Of a stretch of DNA of 64,000 nucleotides, positions 18,833-27,105 are shown piece after piece. Every line of letters begins with the position of its first letter. Position 1 is the stretch's first letter. The position numbers were made by a program, and so were the translations under genes. Source of the DNA: Chitinophaga deserti. GTDB taxonomy: Bacteria > Bacteroidota > Bacteroidia > Chitinophagales > Chitinophagaceae. The stretch spans positions 62,001-126,000 of the forward strand of contig NZ_QFFK01000004.1 of assembly GCF_003149455.1 (NCBI RefSeq). The letters are read 5' to 3'. A model generated the notes under the pieces. The model searched no databases and was not told the DNA's origin. It saw only the letters and a program-made list of their open reading frames with translations.

Positions 18833-18849
18833 AATATGTTCAAACCAGA

Positions 18850-19167
18850 TTAGAGGTTTGCCTGAATTTTCTTATCCAGAACTGCTTTCGGAGCGGCGCC
18901 CACTTGCTTGTCTACCACCTGGCCGTTCTTAATGAACAGGATAGCGGGGATGCTGGTGATGCCATAGTTCATGGAGACCTGCGGGTTGTTATCCACGTTC
19001 ACTTTACCGATGTTTACTTTGCCATCGTAGTCTTTCGCGAGCTCTTCGATAACCGGACCGATTGCACGGCAGGGACCGCACCATTCTGCCCAGAAGTCAA
19101 CCACGGTCAATTTATCCGAGTCAAGAACATTGGATTGGAAGTTCGCATCTGTGAATTCTAAAGCCAT
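18850..19167 (-). CDS. trxA: Thioredoxin
   Basis: A 105-residue cytoplasmic thioredoxin without a signal peptide. The redox site WCGPC has Cys 30 and Cys 33, and the conserved cis-proline is P74 in TSIPAIL. The length and motif order are those of ordinary TrxA, which reduces protein disulphides with electrons from thioredoxin reductase. It is read away from dnaE, 122 bp downstream of that gene's stop. Confidence 0.95.
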   Translation of the reverse strand: MALEFTDANFQSNVLDSDKLTVVDFWAEWCGPCRAIGPVIEELAKDYDGKVNIGKVNVDNNPQVSMNYGITSIPAILFIKNGQVVDKQVGAAPKAVLDKKIQANL

Positions 19168-19289
19168 TTTTTATAGATTTAAAAGTTTATAATTTAATGA
19201 TTGGTGAATTGGTGATGATGTATACTCAAAAACCAATCCGATGTAAAACTACTGCATTTTTGGCATCCCATGATATAGGATTTCTCTAC

Positions 19290-22200
19290 TTACTTATTGG
19301 CAATATCTATCCACACATCCAGATCTGGTTGTGTATCAAGCCATTGTGCCAATTCGTCATTCATCTCAATATGCTTATTGAAGGTGTGCATACGTACTGA
19401 CAGGTTTTCGTCCCGATCCACCAGCTGGAAGTAAATTTCGCTTTTACCCGGGTTTCGTGCCACATTGTCTGCCAGGAAATCAATCATCTCCGAAGTCAGG
19501 AACTGGGGCATCGTAATAAGGCCTATTTTCTTCGTCTGGTTCCTTTTCACTTCCTGCAGCAGCTGCATGCTGTTAATCTTGAATTCGTACTCGTTTTCAT
19601 TGAAACGCCGGGGTTTGAACCCACCGTTTACATACAGGCACAGCCCCTGTTTGAAGTAATTGGTGAATTTCAGGAAGTCTTCACTCCACAACGCAAATTC
19701 GAACTTGCCGGAATAATCTTCCAGCGTCATGATGCCGAACTGCTTATTGTTTCTGGATATGCGTTCTACGGCACTGCTGACGTATACGGCCATGCGGAAA
19801 TCTTTCGCTTTACCCTTATTATTATCCGAAACGCCGCTGATTTTGTTCTGATATTCAGTGACGTCGGACAAGGGGTTCATATGATAATGCCGCAGTTCAA
19901 ACTTATAATCATCGAGGGGATGGCCGGATATATAGATGCCGGTTACCTCACGTTCGTTGTTCAGTTTAATGGTCAGCGGCCATGGGTCACAGGGCGGGAT
20001 CTTCGGTGGAACTATCTCCGCCATCAGGGTATCACCGAACAGGCCGCCTGAAGAGGAGTTTTCCGCAGATACCTGTTGTCCGAATTTCACGATCTTTTCC
20101 AGTCCGGTGGAGTTGTCTCCATCGGGCTTATGGAAATATTGTGCCCTGTGCATTTCAGGGAAGCAATCGAGCGCGCCTGACATGGCCAGGGCCTCCAATG
20201 ACTTTTTATTTACCGCACGCTGGTTTACGCGTTTGATCATGTCGAAAATACTGGCGTACGGGCCATCTTTCTCCCGCTCCTCGATCACACTCTCGATGGC
20301 AGCTTCACCCACGCCTTTAAGACCTGCGAGGCCGAAGCGCACCTGGCCTTTGCGGTTAACGGCAAAGCCCTTGTAGGATTCGTTCACATCCGGCGGCAAT
20401 ACATCCAGCCCCATGCGCTTACATTCTTCCATGAAGAACGTGATCTTTTCCATGTTGCTGGCGTTGTTCAGCACGGAAGCCATGTATTCGGCAGGGTAGT
20501 GGGCTTTCAGATATGCGGTCTGATATGCCACAAAGGCGTAGCAGGTAGAGTGAGATTTGTTGAATGCGTAAGATGCGAATGCCTCCCAGTCGGTCCATAC
20601 CTTGTCGCACATCTTCAGGTCATGCCCATTCTGTTTGCAGCCTTCCATGAACTGGGCCTTCATTTTGTCCAGTACCGCTTTTTGCTTCTTACCCATGGCT
20701 TTACGGAGGATGTCCGCATCACCTTTGGAGAAGTTGGCCATCTTCTGGCTGAGAAGCATTACCTGTTCCTGGTATACGTTGATCCCGTAGGTTTCCGCGA
20801 GATATTCCTCCATCACCGGTACGTCGTACGTTACCGGCTCCAGACCATGTTTACGTCGGATGAACAGCGGGATGTACTCGAGCGGGCCCGGACGGTACAA
20901 GGCGTTCATGGCAATAAGGTCAGCGAATTTATCGGGCTTTAGTTCACGCAGGTATTTCTGCATACCCGGACTTTCAAACTGGAACGTGGCGTTGGTTTCT
21001 GCACGCTGGTATAATTCGAAGGTCTTTTCATCGTCGAGCGGTATGTTGTCGATGATGATATCGATACCATGATTCTTTTTGATCATTTGCAGGGCGCCCT
21101 TAATGATGGTAAGGGTTTTGAGCCCCAGGAAGTCCATCTTGATTACGCCTGCGCTTTCAATTACGTTACCCTCGAACTGGGTTACGAGGAGGTCGGAATC
21201 TTTGGCGGTGGTAACGGGGATAAGTTCAGAAAGGTCCTGCGGGGCGATGATGATACCCGCTGCGTGGATGCCCGTATTACGTACGGAGCCTTCCAGTACG
21301 CAGGCTTCGCGGAGTACTTCGCCCTGGAGGTCTTCCCCTTTGATAAGGTCGCGGAGCTTCTTCACGTTTTCGATATCCTCAGGGCCGAGGCCTTCCTTAT
21401 CCTGCAGGCTCTTATCCCCTTCGAGCGGGGCGTTAAAGATCCTTGACAGCTGGATGCCGGGTTTATCGGGAACGAGTTTGGCAAGGGCATTGGAATCCTG
21501 CAGGGGCAGGTCCATTACACGCGCCACGTCTTTGATACTCATTTTGGCGGCCATGGTACCGTAGGTGATGATCTGCGCTACCTGTTGCTTGCCATATTTT
21601 TCTACCACATAATCGATCACACGCTGACGGCCTTCGTCATCGAAGTCCGTATCAATATCCGGCATGCTCTTACGCTCGGGGTTGAGGAACCTTTCGAACA
21701 GGAGATCGTACTTGATGGGGTCGATGTTGGTGATGCCGATGCAGTAAGCTACGGCAGACCCTGCAGCCGATCCGCGGCCCGGACCGATGAATACTCCCAG
21801 TTCACGGCCCGCTTTGATAAAGTCGGACACGATGAGGAAGTAACCGGCGAATCCCATTTTCTCGATTACATCCAGTTCGAAGTTGAGCCTTTCTTCCACT
21901 TCGGCAGTGATCTCGGCATACCGGCCGCGGGCACCTTCGTAGGTGATGTGGCGGAGGTACTGATCCTGCGTAAAGAATTCTTTGGGGATGGGGAAGTTGG
22001 GCAGGAGGATATCGCGCTTCAGGTCCAGCAGCTGCACCTTATCCACGATCTCATTGGTATTATCGATAGCCATGGGGAGATCTGCGAAGAGCTTCGACAT
22101 TTCATCCGTGGACTTGAAATAGAACTGGTCGTTATAGAAAGCGAAACGTTTGTTTTTGGTCGTCACATCGTCGTCGGAGAATTCCTTCATGGACGGTGTG

Positions 22201-22928
22201 CTTTTCTTTTCGCCGGTGTTGATACAGAGCAGGATGTCGTGTGCATTGGCATCGGCCTGATCCACGTAGTGAGAATCGTTGGAGGCGATGATCTTCACAT
22301 TGTACTTGGCGGCGAAGCGCACTAGTACTTCATTGACTTTTTCCTGTTCGGGGATGCCGTGGCGTTGCATTTCAACGTAAAAGTCTTCCCCGAAAATATC
22401 GAGCCACCATTTGAATTCCTTTTCACCTTCTTCTTCTCCTTTTTTGAGGATGGTTTTGGGAACGGAGGCACCGAGGCAGCAGGTGGTGGCGATGAGGCCT
22501 TTATGATATTGAAGGATCAGCTCTTTGTCGATACGGGGATATTTGCCGTAGAGGCCTTCCATGTAACCGAGGGAGCAGAGTTTGATGAGGTTGCGGTAAC
22601 CTTCATCATCTTTAGCCAGGAGTACCTGGTGGTAACGGATATCTTTTTCTTCGCGGGTAAACTGGCGTTTGTGCCTGTTTTCCACCAGATAAAACTCGCA
22701 GCCCACAATAGGCTTCACTTTCAGGCGTTTATCTTTTGGATCTTCAGGGTTAAGCCGGTGGTTATAGGCTTCTGCCACAAACTGGAAAGCCCCGAACATG
22801 TTACCGTGGTCTGTGATGGCAAGCGCGGGCTGGTTATCGCCCATCGCTTTTTTGTAGAGCCCCTTGATATCGGCGGCTCCGTCCAGCAGCGAAAACTGTG
22901 TATGCACGTGCAGGTGTGAAAACTTCAT
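19290..22928 (-). CDS. dnaE: DNA polymerase III alpha subunit
   Basis: A 1212-residue replicative polymerase. The N-terminal PHP domain starts MKFSHLHVHTQFSLLDGA and contains SNDSHYV. The polymerase core has GPGRGSAAGS and the acidic active-site motif PDIDTDFDD. Later come NALYRPGP, FNKSHSTCYAFVAYQTAYL and the tandem helix-hairpin-helix region; an OB-fold lies near residues 1000-1100. The length is somewhat above E. coli DnaE (1160) and normal for the phylum. It appears as a single-gene unit. Confidence 0.96.
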   Translation of the reverse strand: MKFSHLHVHTQFSLLDGAADIKGLYKKAMGDNQPALAITDHGNMFGAFQFVAEAYNHRLNPEDPKDKRLKVKPIVGCEFYLVENRHKRQFTREEKDIRYHQVLLAKDDEGYRNLIKLCSLGYMEGLYGKYPRIDKELILQYHKGLIATTCCLGASVPKTILKKGEEEGEKEFKWWLDIFGEDFYVEMQRHGIPEQEKVNEVLVRFAAKYNVKIIASNDSHYVDQADANAHDILLCINTGEKKSTPSMKEFSDDDVTTKNKRFAFYNDQFYFKSTDEMSKLFADLPMAIDNTNEIVDKVQLLDLKRDILLPNFPIPKEFFTQDQYLRHITYEGARGRYAEITAEVEERLNFELDVIEKMGFAGYFLIVSDFIKAGRELGVFIGPGRGSAAGSAVAYCIGITNIDPIKYDLLFERFLNPERKSMPDIDTDFDDEGRQRVIDYVVEKYGKQQVAQIITYGTMAAKMSIKDVARVMDLPLQDSNALAKLVPDKPGIQLSRIFNAPLEGDKSLQDKEGLGPEDIENVKKLRDLIKGEDLQGEVLREACVLEGSVRNTGIHAAGIIIAPQDLSELIPVTTAKDSDLLVTQFEGNVIESAGVIKMDFLGLKTLTIIKGALQMIKKNHGIDIIIDNIPLDDEKTFELYQRAETNATFQFESPGMQKYLRELKPDKFADLIAMNALYRPGPLEYIPLFIRRKHGLEPVTYDVPVMEEYLAETYGINVYQEQVMLLSQKMANFSKGDADILRKAMGKKQKAVLDKMKAQFMEGCKQNGHDLKMCDKVWTDWEAFASYAFNKSHSTCYAFVAYQTAYLKAHYPAEYMASVLNNASNMEKITFFMEECKRMGLDVLPPDVNESYKGFAVNRKGQVRFGLAGLKGVGEAAIESVIEEREKDGPYASIFDMIKRVNQRAVNKKSLEALAMSGALDCFPEMHRAQYFHKPDGDNSTGLEKIVKFGQQVSAENSSSGGLFGDTLMAEIVPPKIPPCDPWPLTIKLNNEREVTGIYISGHPLDDYKFELRHYHMNPLSDVTEYQNKISGVSDNNKGKAKDFRMAVYVSSAVERISRNNKQFGIMTLEDYSGKFEFALWSEDFLKFTNYFKQGLCLYVNGGFKPRRFNENEYEFKINSMQLLQEVKRNQTKKIGLITMPQFLTSEMIDFLADNVARNPGKSEIYFQLVDRDENLSVRMHTFNKHIEMNDELAQWLDTQPDLDVWIDIANK

Positions 22929-23022
22929 CGTCGGATCTTATATTGAGGTGATTTTTTCAGCGATTGCCAAAGGGCAAAAATCGGATTTTTTTTATATTGC
23001 AGCCAATTTAAAAAAAGACGGA

Positions 23023-23697
23023 ATGTTGAGAAGAACGGGAAAATGGATGTTTAGGATGTTACCTGCAGGTGCTTTAATGCTGGGAAGTTGTGCTATGCTG
23101 AAGAAGCAGCCACAGCAAACAACGGCGCAAAAGCCTGTGGAAAACCAGCAGATGGAGTTCATCGACGGCATTGCTGTTACCCGTGATCCCAAAACCTCTT
23201 CCCATACCGGTAAAAACCGGCCAACCCGCCTCCGTGAAAACCCGGGGCATGTAAACAGCATTGAAGAAGCCCGCTGGTGGCAGTTTAAATATGCCCAGCT
23301 CCTCGATCTGCCCGTGGAAAACGTGGTAAATGAGAAATTATTTGGATTTATAGAAGAATGGTGGGGAGTGCCTTATCGCATGGGGGGCAGTACCAAATCG
23401 GGTATCGACTGCTCAAATTTCGTGAATACCCTCATGTCTGCAGTATACCAGATCAACCTGGTGGGTAATTCCGTACAATTGTTCAACCAGGTGAGCCGAT
23501 TGGCCAAACGGGCCGAATTGCAGTCGGGCGATCTGGTCTTCTTCGCCATCAACCGCAAGAAACGGATCTCACATGTGGGAATTTACCTCTATAACGACCG
23601 TTTTGTACATGCCTCTTCCAGTAACGGGGTGATGATCAGCGATCTGCGGGAACCTTACTGGGTAAGGTATTACGCAGGTGCAGGACGCATCAATTAA
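23023..23697 (+). CDS. NlpC/P60 lipoprotein (cell-wall peptidase)
   Basis: A 224-residue lipoprotein with Cys 23 in LMLGSC. The C-terminal half is an NlpC/P60 domain with catalytic Cys 130 (SGIDCSNF), His 184 (SHVGIY) and a third polar residue at H196 (RFVHAS). These enzymes cut peptidoglycan stem peptides, so a role in wall turnover is likely. ATG 23023 begins the lipoprotein signal; the open frame before it overlaps dnaE on the other strand. Its 3' end overlaps the convergent FkbM gene by 8 bp. Confidence 0.9.
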   Translation: MLRRTGKWMFRMLPAGALMLGSCAMLKKQPQQTTAQKPVENQQMEFIDGIAVTRDPKTSSHTGKNRPTRLRENPGHVNSIEEARWWQFKYAQLLDLPVENVVNEKLFGFIEEWWGVPYRMGGSTKSGIDCSNFVNTLMSAVYQINLVGNSVQLFNQVSRLAKRAELQSGDLVFFAINRKKRISHVGIYLYNDRFVHASSSNGVMISDLREPYWVRYYAGAGRIN

Positions 23698-24532
23698 TCT
23701 TCCGCGCAAAAATATTCAGCTGCTGCTCATATTCCCGGCCACAATCGCCCGGTACGAAGGGGTGCGCCACATTATCGGCCGCTTCCTTGATATAATATTC
23801 AAACCCGCTTTCTTTCAGGATTTCCAGCATATGGGTAAGCTCATGGCTTTTGCCGATCTGCCCGTGATATTCGAGGAAAAGGCAACGCACATTGAGGAGA
23901 TACGGGGCACAGTCCAGTATTACCGGGTATTCCGCCCCTTCGATATCGATCTTCAGGAAATCTACCGGTTGCTGTAAGAGATCGGCCAGGCGGCGGCAGG
24001 GAACAGTGATAACGCCTTTCGCATTCTCCTGGATACGGCTGCCCTGGCCACCTGTAGATTCAAAAGTGATGCTGCCGGTGTGTGTCCATACCGCTTCCCT
24101 GAAAATTTCCGTCCCGGTAAGCTGATTGTCGTGCACGTTTTTTGTAAGCAGTTCAATGTTATGGCTATCAGGTTCAAAGGCCATAATCCGCGCTTGCGGG
24201 TATAGCCGTTGGAAATACAGCACGCTGAGGCCTATATTGGCACCGCAATCGATAATGAGCGGAGCTTCAGAGCCTGCCTTAAAACGGTAGATCTCTTTGG
24301 TAATGATCTCATCGAACGAATGCAGGAGCTCCCAGGATTTGGTGAACCATATCCTGCCGCTTTTCCAGCTTATATGCTGCAGGGGGCCCTGGGGCAGGTG
24401 TTTCAGGTATTTGACCGTCCAGAAAGAAAGCTTTTCGCTGCCGGAATTATCTGTTCGGAATTTTTTAAGAATACCATTGACGATTTGCCCCATTATGGAA
24501 CCGGAAGATGCGTTGTTCGAGGAGTTGGCCAT
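23690..24532 (-). CDS. FkbM-family methyltransferase
   Basis: A protein of about 280 residues with the SAM-binding motif IIDCGANIGLSVLYF, an acidic strand end FEP, and the FkbM pattern VDFLKIDIEGAE followed by VRCLFLEYHG. FkbM-type enzymes O-methylate sugars or small molecules, and in glycan loci they usually modify a sugar residue. The position next to glycosyltransferases and a flippase supports that role. The start may be ATG 24532 or the internal Met 14 (MGQIVNGILKKF). Confidence 0.87.
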   Translation of the reverse strand: MANSSNNASSGSIMGQIVNGILKKFRTDNSGSEKLSFWTVKYLKHLPQGPLQHISWKSGRIWFTKSWELLHSFDEIITKEIYRFKAGSEAPLIIDCGANIGLSVLYFQRLYPQARIMAFEPDSHNIELLTKNVHDNQLTGTEIFREAVWTHTGSITFESTGGQGSRIQENAKGVITVPCRRLADLLQQPVDFLKIDIEGAEYPVILDCAPYLLNVRCLFLEYHGQIGKSHELTHMLEILKESGFEYYIKEAADNVAHPFVPGDCGREYEQQLNIFARKIN

Positions 24533-24551
24533 GTAATATGATCGATAAATA

Positions 24552-24559
24552 TATCTTTG
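24552..24559 (+). promoter_or_regulatory. -7 promoter box (TATCTTTG) for the glycosyltransferase at 24577
   Basis: Exact TAnnTTTG match 17 nt before the ATG at 24577, between the divergent FkbM and GT2 genes. Confidence 0.65.
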
Positions 24560-24576
24560 CAAAATATAGCTTTTAC

Positions 24577-25512
24577 ATGAATAAACCGAGGGTTTCCATA
24601 TGTATACCGGCTTACAAACAGCCGTTGCTCCTGGAAAGATGCCTGCACAGCCTGCGTTTGCAGGATTTTACATCCATTGAAGTCATTGTTACCGACGATT
24701 CGCCGGACGAGGCTGTGGAAGATCTGGTGCGGGATTTCAGGACAGGCTTTCCGCTGCGGTATCAGAGGAATCCCTCTCCGCTGGGTTCCCCTGAAAACTG
24801 GAACGCCGGCCTAAGCCTGGCAACAGGCGAATATGTAAAGGTCCTGCATCACGATGACTGGCTGCGGAGCCCTCAGGCAATAGGATTATGCGTTGAAGCG
24901 CTGGACAGCCGGGCCGATGCCTCCCTGGTGTTTTCCACCAGCGTGAACGTATACCCCAATAACAGCGAAACTTTCAATACCACTACACCAGCTCAGCTGG
25001 AACGGCTGAACCGCCAGCCGGCATCGCTGCTGCTTGGCAACTTTATCGGCGCCCCCAGCACCGTGCTCTTCCGCCGGTATCCCGGCCTTACTTTCGATCC
25101 CGCGCTTAAATGGCTGGTTGATATTGATTATTATATTGAGCTCCTGAAGCGGGGACCGGCCATGCACATTGAAACACCACTCGTAAATATTGGTGTGCAT
25201 GAAATGCAGATCACCAATGCCGTGCAGGGTGACCCGGACGTGGTGCTGCCGGAATGGTCGCATGTATTGAGTAAAGACCCTGCTTTCGCGAAGCAGGGAT
25301 GGAAGATGTATGACCTGCTGTGGAGGATGTTGCGCAACTTCGGTATCCGTAATCAGCAGCAGCTGGAAAAATATTGCAAGGGTACCCCGGTACCGGCCGT
25401 TTTCAGGCAGATCGTTGGCGCACAGGCTAAGGTACCTGTAGCAGTGCTCCGTAACGGGCCGGCTTCCAAAGCGGTGATGTCAGCCGCATGGGTGCGCAGC
25501 TTATGGCTTTAA
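24577..25512 (+). CDS. GT2-family glycosyltransferase
   Basis: A 311-residue GT-A-fold glycosyltransferase. The N-terminus has VSICIPAYKQPLLLERCLHS and VTDDSPDE; a DxD-like metal site appears as HHDDW near residue 93. It transfers an activated sugar to a growing surface glycan, but donor and acceptor cannot be read. The start follows the promoter box at 24552. Its last 12 bp overlap the end of the convergent flippase gene. Confidence 0.88.
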   Translation: MNKPRVSICIPAYKQPLLLERCLHSLRLQDFTSIEVIVTDDSPDEAVEDLVRDFRTGFPLRYQRNPSPLGSPENWNAGLSLATGEYVKVLHHDDWLRSPQAIGLCVEALDSRADASLVFSTSVNVYPNNSETFNTTTPAQLERLNRQPASLLLGNFIGAPSTVLFRRYPGLTFDPALKWLVDIDYYIELLKRGPAMHIETPLVNIGVHEMQITNAVQGDPDVVLPEWSHVLSKDPAFAKQGWKMYDLLWRMLRNFGIRNQQQLEKYCKGTPVPAVFRQIVGAQAKVPVAVLRNGPASKAVMSAAWVRSLWL

Positions 25513-26985
25513 TTTACTCCTGATAAATTTATTGAACGCCTCGGATACATCGTCTGACAGGCGGAAGATGAGCACCGCACTGCCATACAGTACGGTAAAG
25601 GCTGCCGTGCGGAGGATAAGACTGATATAGAAATTGGATACATCGATCAGCTGAGACACCCAGTAACAGGCCAGGCCAAGCAGTATGATGTAGAGCGTAC
25701 GTAGTGAGAAAGGCTGCAACTGGAATCGGAAATACAGGAAGCTGAAACGGATAATTCCGAATACGGCGGCAGAAAGTAAATTGGCCATGGCATTCCCTTC
25801 AATACCGAAAAGCCGCAGGAACCAGATGTTGAGCGGAATGGCCACGGCCCCAGCAGCAAGATTGGAATAAAACTCCACCCGCCAGTAGTTAGAAGTGCCC
25901 GTAACCTGGCTGGCCACCCCAAAACTCATATCCATCACCGATTTCATGCCCAGGAACAGGATCACCGGCTTACCCGCATAGTAAATGGGATCCAGCTGAA
26001 GGATGCCGAATGCGTTATCTACATTGAGCCATATCAGTCCGAAAAGTAACACCGCATAAGTGAGCATGGTATTGCTGGAACGGCGGTATATGCTGCCAAT
26101 AGACTGCATATCACGGTTCTTCCATGCAGCGGCCAGTACCGGAATGGCGATGGCCACTACGTTGCGCTGCGGCAGCAGGATGAGCGTGCTGATGTAGGTG
26201 CTAAGTTCAAATACAAATCCGAGATCCAGCCCTTTCTGGCTGGAAATGGAAAGGTTATCGATATTGGCGGCTATCACGTTGATCACCGAACCGATGTACA
26301 ATGTGGCGTTGAAAGTAATTAACTGTTTCGCCAGCCGCCGGGTTACGTTGCTGATGGAAAAAGAAAAAACAAGATCGCCCTGCCGGTACAGATACCGCAA
26401 AAGCAGGAGCAGAAGCACGCCGTAAACAATTGAGATAAACTGCACATAACGCCCCAGCGAGAGTACTCCGAAAATGAAAAGAAGGCTCAGGATCAGGTAT
26501 TCCACCCGAAGACCCACTTCTTTCAGCAGGATGGGGTATACACTCTTGTACTGGTTATAGGAAAAGTTTTCGAATGCGGAAAACAGGAGGAAGAAAAGTG
26601 AGAAGGGAATGAGGTAGAAATAGTAATCCACCACATAGGCGCTCTTGGTGCCGAATTTGCGGATGATGAGATCCTGGAAGATCAGGAAGCCGGCGGTACA
26701 CATGAGGAAACCGATGCCACAGAGGATGAGTACCAGTCCGAATATATCGCGTTTGGGGGCAGGCAGCTGATCGCGGTACCAGGGGTAGAACTTGTTCATC
26801 ACGGTAATGGATCCGAGGTTTGAAAGTGCAAATACAATGGTAGCCACGCTGATAAAGAACCGCGTTAGCCCCATCACATTCGGATCTACGAGTTTGGCGC
26901 CGAGGATCGTAGTGATTCCCCCGATGCCAAATCCAATGAACGTAATGATAGACGTACGGATACTCTGACTGCGGATAATTCCCAT
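25501..26985 (-). CDS. Polysaccharide flippase (Wzx/MATE-like)
   Basis: A 494-residue membrane protein with about fourteen hydrophobic segments and few charged loops, beginning MGIIRSQSIRTSIITFIGFG. This is typical of polysaccharide-biosynthesis exporters (PST/Wzx), which move lipid-linked oligosaccharides across the inner membrane. The glycosyltransferases on both sides fit this. A promoter box (TAAGTTTG) sits 11 nt before the start. Confidence 0.87.
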   Translation of the reverse strand: MGIIRSQSIRTSIITFIGFGIGGITTILGAKLVDPNVMGLTRFFISVATIVFALSNLGSITVMNKFYPWYRDQLPAPKRDIFGLVLILCGIGFLMCTAGFLIFQDLIIRKFGTKSAYVVDYYFYLIPFSLFFLLFSAFENFSYNQYKSVYPILLKEVGLRVEYLILSLLFIFGVLSLGRYVQFISIVYGVLLLLLLRYLYRQGDLVFSFSISNVTRRLAKQLITFNATLYIGSVINVIAANIDNLSISSQKGLDLGFVFELSTYISTLILLPQRNVVAIAIPVLAAAWKNRDMQSIGSIYRRSSNTMLTYAVLLFGLIWLNVDNAFGILQLDPIYYAGKPVILFLGMKSVMDMSFGVASQVTGTSNYWRVEFYSNLAAGAVAIPLNIWFLRLFGIEGNAMANLLSAAVFGIIRFSFLYFRFQLQPFSLRTLYIILLGLACYWVSQLIDVSNFYISLILRTAAFTVLYGSAVLIFRLSDDVSEAFNKFIRSKLKP

Positions 26986-26996
26986 ATTTCTTCTTT

Positions 26997-27004
26997 CAAA
27001 CTTA
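26997..27004 (-). promoter_or_regulatory. -7 promoter box (TAAGTTTG) for the flippase gene
   Basis: Exact TAnnTTTG match on the minus strand, 11 nt before the ATG at 26985. Confidence 0.65.
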
Positions 27005-27045
27005 ACGGCGAATATAGAATGATTTTGGATTGCCGGACGAAATAT

Positions 27046-27053
27046 TAACTTTG
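27046..27053 (+). promoter_or_regulatory. -33/-7 promoter for the CshA-like adhesin
   Basis: TAACTTTG matches TAnnTTTG exactly. A TTG at 27025-27027 lies 18 bp upstream, giving a complete Bacteroidota promoter. The divergent flippase promoter is only about 40 bp away. Confidence 0.72.
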
Positions 27054-27105
27054 ATTTTTAAACCTGTGCCGGATATCCGTACAGTTTAATTTATCCCTGA
27101 TCCCC